Source: 13-2-20CM-66-19 sp963824395 (GTDB taxonomy: Bacteria; Pseudomonadota; Gammaproteobacteria; Steroidobacterales; Steroidobacteraceae). Taken from it: DNA of 64,000 nt. The stretch lies in the NCBI GenBank assembly GCA_963824395.1, contig CAWGPF010000001.1, forward strand, positions 1,054,001 through 1,118,000, read 5' to 3'. Within the stretch, counting starts at the first letter, position 1; every line of letters begins with the position of its first letter. Under the pieces are notes generated by a model that was given only the letters and a program-made list of their open reading frames with translations, searched no databases and was not told the DNA's origin. Position numbers and translations under genes: made by a program. Positions 25,721 through 38,138 of this stretch are shown piece by piece.

Positions 25721-26198
25721 GACCTCCCACGGCCCCTTCACGGTCGAATTGTTCCCCAAGGAGGCCCCGGTCACGGTGGAGAACTTCCTGCGTTACGTCG
25801 ACGATGGGTTCTTCGATGGCACCATCTTCCACCGCATCGTGCCGGGCTTCGTGATCCAGGGCGGCGGCCTGACCGCGGATTTCAGCAACAAACAGACCCG
25901 CGCTCCGATCAGCAATGAGGCCAAGAACGGCCTGAAGAACACCCGCGGCAGCCTGTCGATGGCGCGCACCAGCGACGTCAACAGCGCGACCTCGCAGTTC
26001 TTCGTGAACCTCACCGATAACGCCTTCCTCGACAACGGTCCGCGCGACTACGGCTACGCGGTATTCGGGCGTGTCGCCGAGGGGATGGACGTGATCGACA
26101 AGATCGCGAAGGTCGGTACGGGCCGCCGCAAGGGCTACACGGACGCACCGCTTGAGGACGTGGTGATTACTTCGGCGCGGCGCCTGCCCGAGAAATAG
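25707..26198 (+). CDS. ppiB: Cyclophilin-type peptidyl-prolyl isomerase
   Basis: This 163-aa cytoplasmic cyclophilin has no signal peptide. FHRIVPGFVIQGGG carries the catalytic Arg, and SLSMARTSDVNSATSQFFVN contains the active-site Met and Gln of PpiB. FGRVAEGMDVIDKIAKV closes the fold. The ATG at 25707 is preceded by GGAAGGA at optimal distance, so the start is firm even though the same frame is open much further upstream inside prmC. It overlaps prmC by 14 nt and is co-transcribed with it. Confidence 0.95.
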   Translation: MIRFETSHGPFTVELFPKEAPVTVENFLRYVDDGFFDGTIFHRIVPGFVIQGGGLTADFSNKQTRAPISNEAKNGLKNTRGSLSMARTSDVNSATSQFFVNLTDNAFLDNGPRDYGYAVFGRVAEGMDVIDKIAKVGTGRRKGYTDAPLEDVVITSARRLPEK

Positions 26199-26215
26199 CT
26201 CCAGTCCCCGCAGCC

Positions 26216-27007
26216 TTGAGGAGCCGCACGCCAAGAGGGTGTTGGCAGCGTCGGCCGTCGCGCCCGCGTGTCCGCCAGCAGGGCGCCATAGCCGCGCGGC
26301 TGCTGAAGTGGCTGGCGGCGGCGCTCGTGGCGTGGCTGCTGTTCACGGTGCTCGCGGTCCTGCTGCTGCGCTGGTTTAACCCGCTCACCAGCGCCGTCAT
26401 GGCGGAGGCGCGACTCGGCGCTTGGGCCGAACAGCAGCATGACTACCGCACGGATTTCCGCTGGGCGAGTCTTGAGCAGATCTCCCCGCATGCGGCCATC
26501 GCTGTGATCGCCTCCGAGGACCAGCTGTTCCCGTTCCACGCCGGCTTCGATTTCAATTCCATCCGCGAGGCGGTGCGCGCCAGCGAGCGCGGCAAGCGGC
26601 TGCGTGGCGCCAGCACCATCTCGCAGCAGGTCGCCAAGAATCTGTTCCTGTGGTCGGGGCACAGTTTCGTGCGCAAGGCACTCGAGGCGTACTTCACGGT
26701 GCTCATCGAGGCGTTGTGGCCAAAGGAGCGGATCCTGGAGATGTACCTGAACATCGCCCAGTTCGGGGACGGAATCTATGGTGTGGGGGCAGCGGCCGAG
26801 CGCTTCTGGCATGAGCCCGCGCTGGCACTGAGCTCCGCGGAGTCCGCGCTGCTGGCGGCGGTGCTGCCGAATCCACTGCGGCTGCACGCCGACCATCCCT
26901 CACGCTACGTGCTGCAGCGCCGTGACTGGATACTCGCGCAGATGCGCGATCTGGGTGGCGCCGCCTATCTCAAGGCGCTGGAGAAAGAGCGACCGCGCAC
27001 GCCCTGA
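26216..27007 (+). CDS. mtgA: Monofunctional biosynthetic peptidoglycan transglycosylase
   Basis: MtgA (263 aa) polymerises lipid II glycan strands. One membrane anchor at about 29-53 precedes the glycosyltransferase family 51 domain: IASEDQLFPFHAGFDFNSI holds catalytic E101, RGASTISQQVAKNL is the lipid II loop, and KRILEMYLN (here KERILEMYLNIAQFGDGIYG) carries the second glutamate. The only standard start upstream of the membrane helix is TTG at 26216, with a basic 25-residue cytoplasmic tail. The start is therefore moderately certain. It follows ppiB by 17 bp and is convergent with metH. Confidence 0.93.
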   Translation: MRSRTPRGCWQRRPSRPRVRQQGAIAARLLKWLAAALVAWLLFTVLAVLLLRWFNPLTSAVMAEARLGAWAEQQHDYRTDFRWASLEQISPHAAIAVIASEDQLFPFHAGFDFNSIREAVRASERGKRLRGASTISQQVAKNLFLWSGHSFVRKALEAYFTVLIEALWPKERILEMYLNIAQFGDGIYGVGAAAERFWHEPALALSSAESALLAAVLPNPLRLHADHPSRYVLQRRDWILAQMRDLGGAAYLKALEKERPRTP

Positions 27008-27023
27008 AGGGCGCGTGTCTGGA

Positions 27024-30817
<3,794 letters not shown>

Positions 30818-30821
<4 letters not shown>

Positions 30822-31702
30822 GCGGGTGCGAGCCTGGGCCGGACGGCTGCCCGTGTCTGGGGGCGCAGCCCGAGGGCATGGCAGATTGCGTAGGTGAGCT
30901 CGGCGCGATTGAGGGTATAGAAGTGGAACTCGCTCACCCCGTGGGCCTTCAGCTCCTGTACCTGCTCGATCGCGACGCTCGCTGCGATCATGCGGCGCGT
31001 CTCGGCATCCTCATCGAGCCCCTCGAAGCGCTCGCGCAGCCACGCGGGGATGCTGGCACCGCAACGCTCGGCGAACCGCGTCACCTGGGCGAAGCGCGTG
31101 ATGGGCAGGATGCCCGGAACGATGGTGGCGGCGATGCCCGCGGCCGCACAGCGGTCACGGAATCGCAGGAACGCTCCGGTGTCGTAGAAGAACTGCGTGA
31201 TGGCACGGCTGGCACCGGCGTCGATCTTGCGCTTGAGGTTCTCAAGATCCGCCTGCGCGGAGCCGGCCTCCGGATGCACCTCCGGATACGCGGCTACCGA
31301 GATGTCGAAAGGCGCAAGCCGCGCCAGGGCCTCAACCAGTTCGGAGGCGAAGCGGAAACCGCCGGCCGGCGCGCGGTAGCCGGCATCCTGCGGCAGGTCC
31401 CCGCGCAGCGCGACGATATGGCGCACACCCTCGTCCCAGTAGGCGCGCGCCACGTCCAGGATCTGCCCGCGGGTGGCGCCAATGCAGGTCAGGTGCGGCG
31501 CGCCTACCAGCGTCGTCTCGTGCTGGATGCGCGTTACGACACGATGCGTGCGCTCGCGCGTCGAACCGTCCGCGCCGTACGTGACCGACACGAAGGAGGG
31601 TGCCAGCGGGCCCAGGCGTTGGACGGAATTCCACAGCGTGTCCTCCATCTGCGGGTCCGCCGGCGGAAAGAACTCGAACGACACGCGCAGCGCCGCCGTC
31701 AT
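30818..31702 (-). CDS. metF: Methylenetetrahydrofolate reductase
   Basis: MetF (294 aa) reduces methylene-THF to methyl-THF, the substrate of MetH encoded next. The TIM barrel begins with VSFEFFPPADPQMEDTLW (catalytic Glu), followed by FVSVTYGADGSTRERTHRV, HLTCIGATRGQI, HIVALRGDLPQ and ITQFFYD (FAD-binding and substrate residues). Overlaps with the SahR-like gene upstream and metH downstream are 4 nt each, so the three are a tight operon whose products form the methyl branch of the methionine cycle. Confidence 0.97.
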
Positions 31703-32640
31703 GCCGGGGTGCCCCCGCGCGCCGCCTGGCGCGCCTCGGCAGTACCTGCGCGCCGCGCGCTCGCGGCCAGTACGTGTTCGCCGTCCGCCTCGAGGGGACT
31801 GATGCGCTCACACGTAAGTCCGCTCTCCCCCAACAGACGCCGCAGACGCGCCAGCGGGTGCTCGATAACGCGCGCGCGCGCGTTCTCCAGCGCTTCATAG
31901 CGCTCGAAGAGCCACAGCCGCCCCTCGCTGGACAGCGCCCGTCGCACCACATCGAGCGTGCGCGTCAGCGAGATGTCATCGGCGGCCGGCCGGTCGAGCA
32001 GAATGAGATCGAAGCGCGCGCCGGCGCGCGCCATATCGGTCTCTGCAACCCCGTCGAGCGCGCCTGCCTCGAGCACGCGGCACGCGAGCCCCTGCCGCTG
32101 CACGTATGCGCGCGCGGCCTGCGCCGCGCGGCGTGAACCTGCAAGAGCTACGCAGGACCTCATGCCCGCGGCACTCGCATGCAGGAGCTCCGGGTGCGTG
32201 ACACCGACCACCAGCGCCGCCCCGCGGGCGGCCGCCGGGGCCGCCGCGACCAAGGCCGCCAGCGCCCTGCCGAGGCGCGATTCAGTGCCCGCGGCAGCGG
32301 CGTCCGTGACGAGCGCCGAGCGCGCCAGCGACCTGTCCTGCGTCAGCTGCTCATCGCGACCATCCAGCTGCGCGAGCAGTCCGCGCACGAAGCTCGTGGT
32401 CTCGGCGCCGGCGGGAATGCGGTAGTGAACCCACTGGCCCTGTCGCTCCCGTTCGATCAGGCCGGCCTCGGCGAGGATGCGCAGGTGGCGCGACACCCGC
32501 GGTTCGCTCTGGCCGACGCTCCTGGCAAGGTCCGAGACGCTGAGTTCACCCTGGCCAATCAGGGCCAGGAGGCGCAACCGCGTGGGTTCTCCTGCCGCGC
32601 GCAGCCACTCGATCATCCTTGGGGCATTGACCCGCTCCAT
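31699..32640 (-). CDS. SahR-like ArsR-type regulator with methyltransferase-like domain
   Basis: This 313-aa protein has an N-terminal ArsR winged helix (EPTRLRLLALIGQGELSVSD, GQSEPRVSRHLRILAEAGLI) and a C-terminal domain with a class I methyltransferase outline (about 110-290). Proteins of this architecture beside metF/metH are SahR regulators that sense S-adenosylhomocysteine and control the methionine cycle. The glycine-rich SAM loop is degenerate: GAALVVGVTHPELL stands where V-L-D-L-G-x-G-x-G is expected. The domain therefore probably senses rather than methylates, or its ligand contact differs. A TTGAGG-17-TACAAT promoter ends 6 nt before the ATG, so the mRNA may be leaderless. A start at 32616 is an alternative. 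Confidence 0.82.
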   Translation of the reverse strand: MERVNAPRMIEWLRAAGEPTRLRLLALIGQGELSVSDLARSVGQSEPRVSRHLRILAEAGLIERERQGQWVHYRIPAGAETTSFVRGLLAQLDGRDEQLTQDRSLARSALVTDAAAAGTESRLGRALAALVAAAPAAARGAALVVGVTHPELLHASAAGMRSCVALAGSRRAAQAARAYVQRQGLACRVLEAGALDGVAETDMARAGARFDLILLDRPAADDISLTRTLDVVRRALSSEGRLWLFERYEALENARARVIEHPLARLRRLLGESGLTCERISPLEADGEHVLAASARRAGTAEARQAARGGTPA

Positions 32641-32646
32641 TCCACT

Positions 32647-32675
32647 ATTGTACAAGTCTTTAAGTTTCGCCTCAA
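32647..32675 (-). promoter_or_regulatory. Promoter of sahR-like/metF/metH operon
   Basis: On the minus strand -35 TTGAGG (32675-32670) and -10 TACAAT (32652-32647) are 17 bp apart. The -10 is part of the 8-bp palindrome TTGTACAA (32648-32655), a possible operator. Transcription would begin at or next to the ATG at 32640. The nearby CCGAG-TG-CTCGG hairpin (about 32697-32708) may be the end of the hslO message. Confidence 0.55.
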
Positions 32676-32740
32676 CGCCGCAAAAGCCGGCCGGTCCGAG
32701 CACTCGGCCAAAATCTATTGGATCACCGGAGAAACAGTCA

Positions 32741-33673
32741 TCAGTGGACGGCGGGTGGCTGGTCCGAATCTGGAACGTCGGTGAACAGGGCCTCGATGTC
32801 GATGGAGTCGAAGCGGTAGGGGCGCTGGCAGAACTCGCAGGTTACGGTGACGGATCCCTGCTCGCGCAGGACGTCCCGGATCTCCCCGGCGCCCAGGGCC
32901 TTGAGAACCCCGGCAACGCGATCGGGGCTGCAGCGACACTCGAAGCATACCGGGGACCCGCGAAACACCCGCAGATCGAGGCCTGCAAAGGCGTGCGCCA
33001 GCAGCACCTCCATCGGGGCATGCAGCAATTCCCGCGCGGCTACGCCGGCGAGCGCGGACTGTGCCTCCTGCCAGGCCGGTACGCCCTCGTCGTCCGTTTC
33101 AGCCTCCCGGCCTGGCAGCTTTTGCACCAGCAGACCCGCCGCGCGCTCCTGATCCGCCGCCAGCACCACGCGGGTCGGAAGCTGCTCGGAAGTAGCGAAG
33201 TAGGCCTCCAGCGACGCGGCCAGCGAGTCGCCGCTGAGGGGAACCACGCCCTGGTAGCGCAGGCTCTTCTCCTCCGCCTCGATGGTCACCGTGACGCGGC
33301 CATCGGCCCCGACGAGCTCGCGGAACAGCGCACCGGAGCCCCCGCCTCCGTTCAGCGAAGCCAGAGCGGTGTCATCCCAGCGCGCCACCGCACGCAGGTG
33401 AAAGTCGTGCGTGCACTGGGCAACCAGCAGGTTGACGGCCCCGCTGCCCTGCAGCTGGAAAGTCAGGGTGCCGCGGAACTTGAGCGTGGCAGAAAGAAGT
33501 ACGACCGCAGCCACGGCCTGTCCCAGCAGCTCGTTCACGGCGGCCGGATAGCTGGCATGCGCACGCAGCTCCCGCCAGGCGCTCTCCAGGTGCACCCAGT
33601 GTCCGCGCACCGGCCGCTGCTCGAGGATGAAGCGACGCACCTGGTCGCTGATCATTGGAGTATCGGTTTGCAT
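32741..33673 (-). CDS. hslO: Redox-regulated chaperone Hsp33
   Basis: Hsp33 (310 aa) becomes an active holdase when its zinc site is oxidised. The C-terminal switch has C-x-C at 246-248 (CRC) and C-x-x-C at 279-282 (CEFC), plus an additional cysteine three residues before the first pair. The N-terminal chaperone domain shows LLGQAVAAVVLLSATLKFRG and LQGSGAVNLLVAQCT. The start could be 33673, 33655 or 33703, none with a clear ribosome site. 33673 is a compromise. It lies downstream of gatB on the same strand. Confidence 0.93.
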   Translation of the reverse strand: MQTDTPMISDQVRRFILEQRPVRGHWVHLESAWRELRAHASYPAAVNELLGQAVAAVVLLSATLKFRGTLTFQLQGSGAVNLLVAQCTHDFHLRAVARWDDTALASLNGGGGSGALFRELVGADGRVTVTIEAEEKSLRYQGVVPLSGDSLAASLEAYFATSEQLPTRVVLAADQERAAGLLVQKLPGREAETDDEGVPAWQEAQSALAGVAARELLHAPMEVLLAHAFAGLDLRVFRGSPVCFECRCSPDRVAGVLKALGAGEIRDVLREQGSVTVTCEFCQRPYRFDSIDIEALFTDVPDSDQPPAVH

Positions 33674-33738
33674 GGCCGGGAGAATGGGGCCCGCGGCGAC
33701 CATCTCAATGGTTTGTCTCCCGCCCCCGACGCTGCGGA

Positions 33739-35178
33739 TCAGCTGCTCAGCTTCTTCTTCAGCAGTTCGTTGAGCTGGGCCGGATTGGCCTTGCCGCCGG
33801 TCGCCTTCATGACCTGGCCGACGAAGAAACCGAACAGCTTGTCCTTGCCGGAGCGGTAATCGGCGAGCTGGCCGGGATTCTTGGCGAGCACCTCATCGAT
33901 CACGCGCTCGATCGCAGACGTGTCGGTGATCTGCCGCAGCCCTTTGGCGCTGATCACTTCATCGGCGCTCGTGCCCTCATTCCACATGGCCTCGAACACC
34001 TCCTTGGCGATCTTGCCGGAGATCGTCTGGTCGGCCACACGCTGCAGGAGCCCGCCGAGCCGCGCCGCGGAGATCTTGCTGGCGGAGACGTCGAGGTTCT
34101 CGCGGTTGAGCGCCGCCGCCAGATCCCCGGTGACCATATTGGCGGCGAGCTTGGAGTGCCCGGGCACCTCCCCCACCACGCTCTCGTAGAAGTCGGCGTA
34201 ATCGCGGCTCGCGGTCAGCACCCCGGCATCGTAGGCCGACAGGCCGTACTGGGAGACGAAGCGCGCCGCCTTCTGGTCCGGCAGTTCGGGGAGGGTGGCG
34301 CGTACGGCGGCGATGAAGGCCTCATCGAGCGCCACCGGCAGCAGGTCCGGATCCGGAAAGTAGCGGTAATCGTTGGCCTCTTCCTTGGAGCGCATCGAGC
34401 GCGTCTCACCTTTGTCCGGGTCATAGAGGCGCGTCTCCTGCACCACCTTGCCGCCGGACTCGATGAGCTCGATCTGGCGCTCGACCTCGTAGTTGATGGC
34501 GCGTTCAACGAAGCGGAAGGAGTTGAGATTCTTGATCTCGGCGCGGGTGCCGAACTGCTGCGTCCCCAGGCGGCGTACCGAGACATTGGCGTCACAGCGG
34601 AACGAGCCTTCCTGCATGTTGCCGTCGCAGATCTCCAGGTAGCGCACCAGCGTGTGCACCTTCTTCATGTACGCCACCGCCTCCTTGGCGGAGCGCAGGT
34701 CGGGCTCGGACACGATCTCAACGAGCGGCGTGCCGGCGCGATTGAGGTCGATGCCGGTTACCCCCGGCAATCCCTCGTGCAGGCTCTTGCCGGCGTCCTC
34801 CTCCAGGTGCGCGCGCGTCACGCCGACGCGCTTGACGCTGCCATCCTCGAGCACGATCTCGAGCGCGCCCTGGGCGACGATCGGCAGCTCGTACTGGCTG
34901 ATCTGGTAGCCCTTGGGCAGGTCCGGGTAGAAGTAGTTCTTGCGCGCGAACACCGAGTGGGACGCGACGCGGGCGTTGAGGGCGAGTCCGAGCTTGACGG
35001 CCATGCGCACCGCCTCGCCGTTGAGCACCGGGAGCACCCCGGGGTAGCCGAGGTCCACGAGGTTGGCCTGGGCGTTCGGCGGCGCGCCGTAGCGGGTCGA
35101 AGAGCCGGAGAAGATCTTCGAGCGCGTGGCGAGCTGGGCGTGGATCTCCAGCCCGATGACGGTCTCCCAGCCGCTCAT
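33739..35178 (-). CDS. gatB: Asp/Glu-tRNA(Asn/Gln) amidotransferase subunit B
   Basis: GatB (479 aa) binds Glu-tRNA(Gln) or Asp-tRNA(Asn) and phosphorylates the acyl group. ETVIGLEIHAQLATRSKIFS, NLVDLGYPGVLPVLN and DLPKGYQISQYELPI are typical of the cradle domain, and a helical/YqeY tail ends in GKANPAQLNELLKKKL. The ATG overlaps the gatA stop by 4 nt. With gatA and gatC it forms the complete GatCAB complex, so this organism makes at least one of Gln-tRNA or Asn-tRNA indirectly. The window's tRNA-Gln has the matching U1-A72 pair. Confidence 0.97.
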   Translation of the reverse strand: MSGWETVIGLEIHAQLATRSKIFSGSSTRYGAPPNAQANLVDLGYPGVLPVLNGEAVRMAVKLGLALNARVASHSVFARKNYFYPDLPKGYQISQYELPIVAQGALEIVLEDGSVKRVGVTRAHLEEDAGKSLHEGLPGVTGIDLNRAGTPLVEIVSEPDLRSAKEAVAYMKKVHTLVRYLEICDGNMQEGSFRCDANVSVRRLGTQQFGTRAEIKNLNSFRFVERAINYEVERQIELIESGGKVVQETRLYDPDKGETRSMRSKEEANDYRYFPDPDLLPVALDEAFIAAVRATLPELPDQKAARFVSQYGLSAYDAGVLTASRDYADFYESVVGEVPGHSKLAANMVTGDLAAALNRENLDVSASKISAARLGGLLQRVADQTISGKIAKEVFEAMWNEGTSADEVISAKGLRQITDTSAIERVIDEVLAKNPGQLADYRSGKDKLFGFFVGQVMKATGGKANPAQLNELLKKKLSS

Positions 35179-36638
35179 GCGTAGCCCTGCGGGACGCGCG
35201 TGTGCCAGTCGGTGGCACGCTGGAAGGCATGCGCCACGGCCAGCACGCGCGCCTCGCTGAAGTGCGGTCCGACCACCTGCAGTCCCACCGGCAGGCCGTT
35301 GACGAAGCCGCAGGGGATGGAGGCCGCCGGCAGTCCGGCGAGGTTGGCGCCGATCGTGTAGATGTCGTTGAGGTACATGGTGATCGGGTCTGCGGTCTTC
35401 GCCCCGATGGCGAACGCCGGCGTCGGCGTGGTCGGCCCGATGAGCACGTCCACGCTCTTGAAGGCGCGGATGAAGTCCTCGTTGATCAGCGCACGCACGC
35501 GCTGCGCCTTAAGGTAGTAGGCGTCGTAGTAGCCGGCCGAAAGTACGTAGGTGCCGGTCATGATGCGCCGCTTGACCTCGGCCCCGAAGCCCTCGCCGCG
35601 CGAGCGGCGATACAGGTCCTGCAGATCCTTCGGGTTCTCGCAGCGGTGCCCGAAGCGTACGCCGTCGAAGCGCGCAAGATTCGAGGAGCATTCCGCCGGA
35701 GCCACGACGTAGTAGACCGGCACCGAGAGCGGCAGGTTCGGCAGGCTCACCTCGGTGAGCTTCGCCCCCAGGCCCTCGTAGATACGCAGGGCCTCGCGGA
35801 TGCGCTGCTCGTTCTCAGGCTCCAGGCCCTTGTCGAAAAATTCCTTCAGCAGCCCGACCTTGAGCCCGGCCAGCGGCTGCTCCAGCTGCGCCACATAGTC
35901 GGGAACGGGCGTATCGACGCTGGTGGAGTCGTTGGCGTCAAAGCCGGCCATCTCCCGCAGCACGAGTGCGGCGTCGGCGACCGAGGTGGCGAGCACCCCG
36001 CCCTGATCGAGGCTCGAGGCAAAGGCGATCATGCCGTAGCGCGAGACGCGCCCGTAGGTGGGCTTCATGCCGGTGACGCCGCAGAGCGCGGCCGGCTGGC
36101 GGATGGAGCCACCGGTGTCGGTGGCGGTCGCCGCCGGCGCGAGGCGCGCCGCGACCGCCGCGGCGGAGCCGCCGGAGGAACCGCCCGGCACGAGCGAGGG
36201 ATTCCAGGGGTTGCGCACCGGACCGTAGAAGCTCGTCTCGTTGGAGGAGCCCATCGCGAACTCATCCATGTTCGTCTTGCCGAGCATGATCGCCCCGGCG
36301 GCCTTGAGCTTCGCGACGACGGTGGCGTCATAAGGGGAGACGAAGTTGTCGAGCATGCGTGAGCCGCAGGTGGTCCGCACCCCCTGGGTGCAGAAAATGT
36401 CCTTGTGGGCGATCGGTACTCCGGTGAGCGCGCCACCGCCCCCGGCGCCGAGCACGCGGTCGGCAGCCTGGGCATCCTTGAGCGCCTGTTCGCGCGTCAC
36501 CGAGATGAAGGCGTTCAGGCCCCCCTGGTGCTGGTCGATGCGTTCCAGGAAGGCGCGCACCAGCTCGGCGCTCGAAAAGCGCCGGGCGCGCAGGCCGGCG
36601 GCCAGCTCGATGAGAGAGGCGCGGTGCAGGTCGCTCAC
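35175..36638 (-). CDS. gatA: Asp/Glu-tRNA(Asn/Gln) amidotransferase subunit A
   Basis: GatA (487 aa) releases ammonia from glutamine for GatB. The amidase signature is complete: PIAHKDIFC holds the catalytic Lys, GSSGGSAAAVAARLA the cis-Ser, and TDTGGSIRQPAALCG the nucleophile Ser. The start is GTG at 36638 (MSDLHRASLIELAAGL), 7 nt after the gatC stop with a GAGG ribosome site. The open frame continues 80 residues upstream antisense-like through gatC and is not used. Confidence 0.97.
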   Translation of the reverse strand: MSDLHRASLIELAAGLRARRFSSAELVRAFLERIDQHQGGLNAFISVTREQALKDAQAADRVLGAGGGGALTGVPIAHKDIFCTQGVRTTCGSRMLDNFVSPYDATVVAKLKAAGAIMLGKTNMDEFAMGSSNETSFYGPVRNPWNPSLVPGGSSGGSAAAVAARLAPAATATDTGGSIRQPAALCGVTGMKPTYGRVSRYGMIAFASSLDQGGVLATSVADAALVLREMAGFDANDSTSVDTPVPDYVAQLEQPLAGLKVGLLKEFFDKGLEPENEQRIREALRIYEGLGAKLTEVSLPNLPLSVPVYYVVAPAECSSNLARFDGVRFGHRCENPKDLQDLYRRSRGEGFGAEVKRRIMTGTYVLSAGYYDAYYLKAQRVRALINEDFIRAFKSVDVLIGPTTPTPAFAIGAKTADPITMYLNDIYTIGANLAGLPAASIPCGFVNGLPVGLQVVGPHFSEARVLAVAHAFQRATDWHTRVPQGYA

Positions 36639-36645
36639 GGGTGCC

Positions 36646-36936
36646 TCACTCGATGACCTTGGGCACGAGGTAGAGCCCGGCAGCCACCTGCGGCGCATTG
36701 GCCTGGTAGGCCTCGTGGCGGTCGCTCTCGGTGACCACGTCCGGCCGCAGACGCTGCGAGAGGCCGGGCAGCGGATGCGCCATGGGCTTGACGTCGGCGG
36801 TGTCCGCCGCGTCGAGGGCACCGATGAAATCGAGGATGCTCGAGAGGCTCTGCTGGTACACGGGGATCTCGGAGGCACTGAGATCGAGGCGCGCCAGGGC
36901 GGCGATGCTTGCGAGCTGCTCGCGGGTCAGGGACAT
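36646..36936 (-). CDS. gatC: Asp/Glu-tRNA(Asn/Gln) amidotransferase subunit C
   Basis: GatC (96 aa) is the small subunit that wraps around GatA and stabilises the complex. It shows the family pattern LTREQLASIAALARLDLSAS, LSSILDFIGALDAADTADVK and a C-terminal LVPKVIE. First gene of the gatCAB operon, divergent from mreB, with a TATGAT -10 box about 45 bp upstream. Confidence 0.95.
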   Translation of the reverse strand: MSLTREQLASIAALARLDLSASEIPVYQQSLSSILDFIGALDAADTADVKPMAHPLPGLSQRLRPDVVTESDRHEAYQANAPQVAAGLYLVPKVIE

Positions 36937-36980
36937 AGGGGTTCGCGATATGCGCGGTGAACTGAGAAAACCAGCGCAAA

Positions 36981-37009
36981 ATCATACATGTTGCCTTGCT
37001 GAATGTCCT
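36981..37009 (-). promoter_or_regulatory. Promoter of gatCAB
   Basis: On the minus strand AGGACA (37009-37004) and TATGAT (36986-36981) are 17 bp apart, 4/6 and 5/6 matches to the housekeeping consensus. The -35 lies within the spacer of the opposing mreB promoter, so the two may compete for polymerase. Confidence 0.55.
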
Positions 37010-37024
37010 GTCGGTTGCTAGATT
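36996..37024 (+). promoter_or_regulatory. Promoter of mreBCD operon
   Basis: TTGCTG (36996-37001) and TAGATT (37019-37024) are 17 bp apart and 47 bp upstream of the mreB ATG. The -35 falls in the spacer of the divergent gatC promoter (36981-37009). The match is moderate. Confidence 0.45.
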
Positions 37025-37071
37025 ACGCGCCACTTTCTGGGGTCTCCCGCCGCACACTTTCCGGTCGCTTC

Positions 37072-38115
37072 ATGTTCAAACGCTTGCGCGGATATTTCTC
37101 CAGCGATCTGTCGATCGACCTGGGGACAGCCAACACGCTCATCTACGTGCGCGAGAAGGGCATCGTGCTCAACGAGCCTTCGGTCGTCGCCGTGCAGGAC
37201 GAACCTTCGCGCGGGGGCAAGGTGATCGTGGCGGTCGGCACGGAGGCCAAGGCCATGCTCGGGCGCACCCCCGGGCACATCACCGCGGTACGGCCCATGA
37301 AGGACGGCGTGATCGCCGACTTCACCTATACCGAGAAGATGCTGCAGTTCTTCATTAATAAGGTGCACGGCAACCGCATGCTCAAGCCCTCCCCGCGGGT
37401 GCTGGTGTGCGTACCGTTCGGCTCGACACAGGTGGAACGGCGCGCCATCCGCGAGTCCGCCGAAGGCGCCGGCGCCCGCAACGTCGCGATCGTGAGCGAG
37501 CCGATGGCCGCGGCGGTGGGTGCGGGCCTGCCCGTGCACGAGGCACGCGGCTCGATGGTGCTCGACATCGGCGGCGGCACCTCCGAGGTCGCCGTACTGT
37601 CGCTGAATGGCGTCGTGTACGCGAACTCTGCGCGCATCGGCGGCGATCGCTTCGATGAAGCCATCATGAACTACGTGCGCCGCAACTACGGCATCCTCAT
37701 CGGGGAAGCCACCGCCGAGCGCATCAAGATCGAGATCGGCTCGGCCTACCCCGGGCAGCAGGTGCGCGAGCTGTCGGTGAAGGGACGCAACCTCTCCGAG
37801 GGCGTGCCGCGCAGCTTCACCCTCAACAGCAACGAGATCCTCGAGGCCCTGCAGGAGCCGCTGCAGAGCATCGTGAGCGCCGTGAAGCAGGCGCTCGAGC
37901 AGACCCCCCCGGAGCTCGGCGCCGACGTCGCCGAGCGCGGCATCGTACTCACCGGCGGCGGCGCGCTGCTGCGGGACATCGACAAGCTCCTCACCGAGGA
38001 GACCGGACTGCCGGTGGTGGTCTCCGATGACCCGCTCACCTGCGTGGCGCGCGGCGGCGGCCGGATCCTGGAGCTGATGGACGAGCTGGGCCCGGGTCAT
38101 TTCGGCCTTGAGTAG
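37072..38115 (+). CDS. mreB: Rod-shape actin homologue MreB
   Basis: MreB (347 aa) polymerises under the membrane and guides lateral wall synthesis. The actin-fold ATP motifs are SIDLGTANTLIYVREKGIVL (phosphate 1), LDIGGGTSEVAVL (phosphate 2) and LTGGGALLRDIDKLL (adenosine), with an amphipathic N-terminus (FKRLRGYFSSD) for membrane contact. The ATG at 37072 gives the family length. It is first gene of a co-directional block mreBCD-mrdAB-mltB-rlpA-dacA with short gaps or overlaps. Confidence 0.98.
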   Translation: MFKRLRGYFSSDLSIDLGTANTLIYVREKGIVLNEPSVVAVQDEPSRGGKVIVAVGTEAKAMLGRTPGHITAVRPMKDGVIADFTYTEKMLQFFINKVHGNRMLKPSPRVLVCVPFGSTQVERRAIRESAEGAGARNVAIVSEPMAAAVGAGLPVHEARGSMVLDIGGGTSEVAVLSLNGVVYANSARIGGDRFDEAIMNYVRRNYGILIGEATAERIKIEIGSAYPGQQVRELSVKGRNLSEGVPRSFTLNSNEILEALQEPLQSIVSAVKQALEQTPPELGADVAERGIVLTGGGALLRDIDKLLTEETGLPVVVSDDPLTCVARGGGRILELMDELGPGHFGLE

Positions 38116-38138
38116 CGCAAGGAGCGCGCAAGCCTAAA

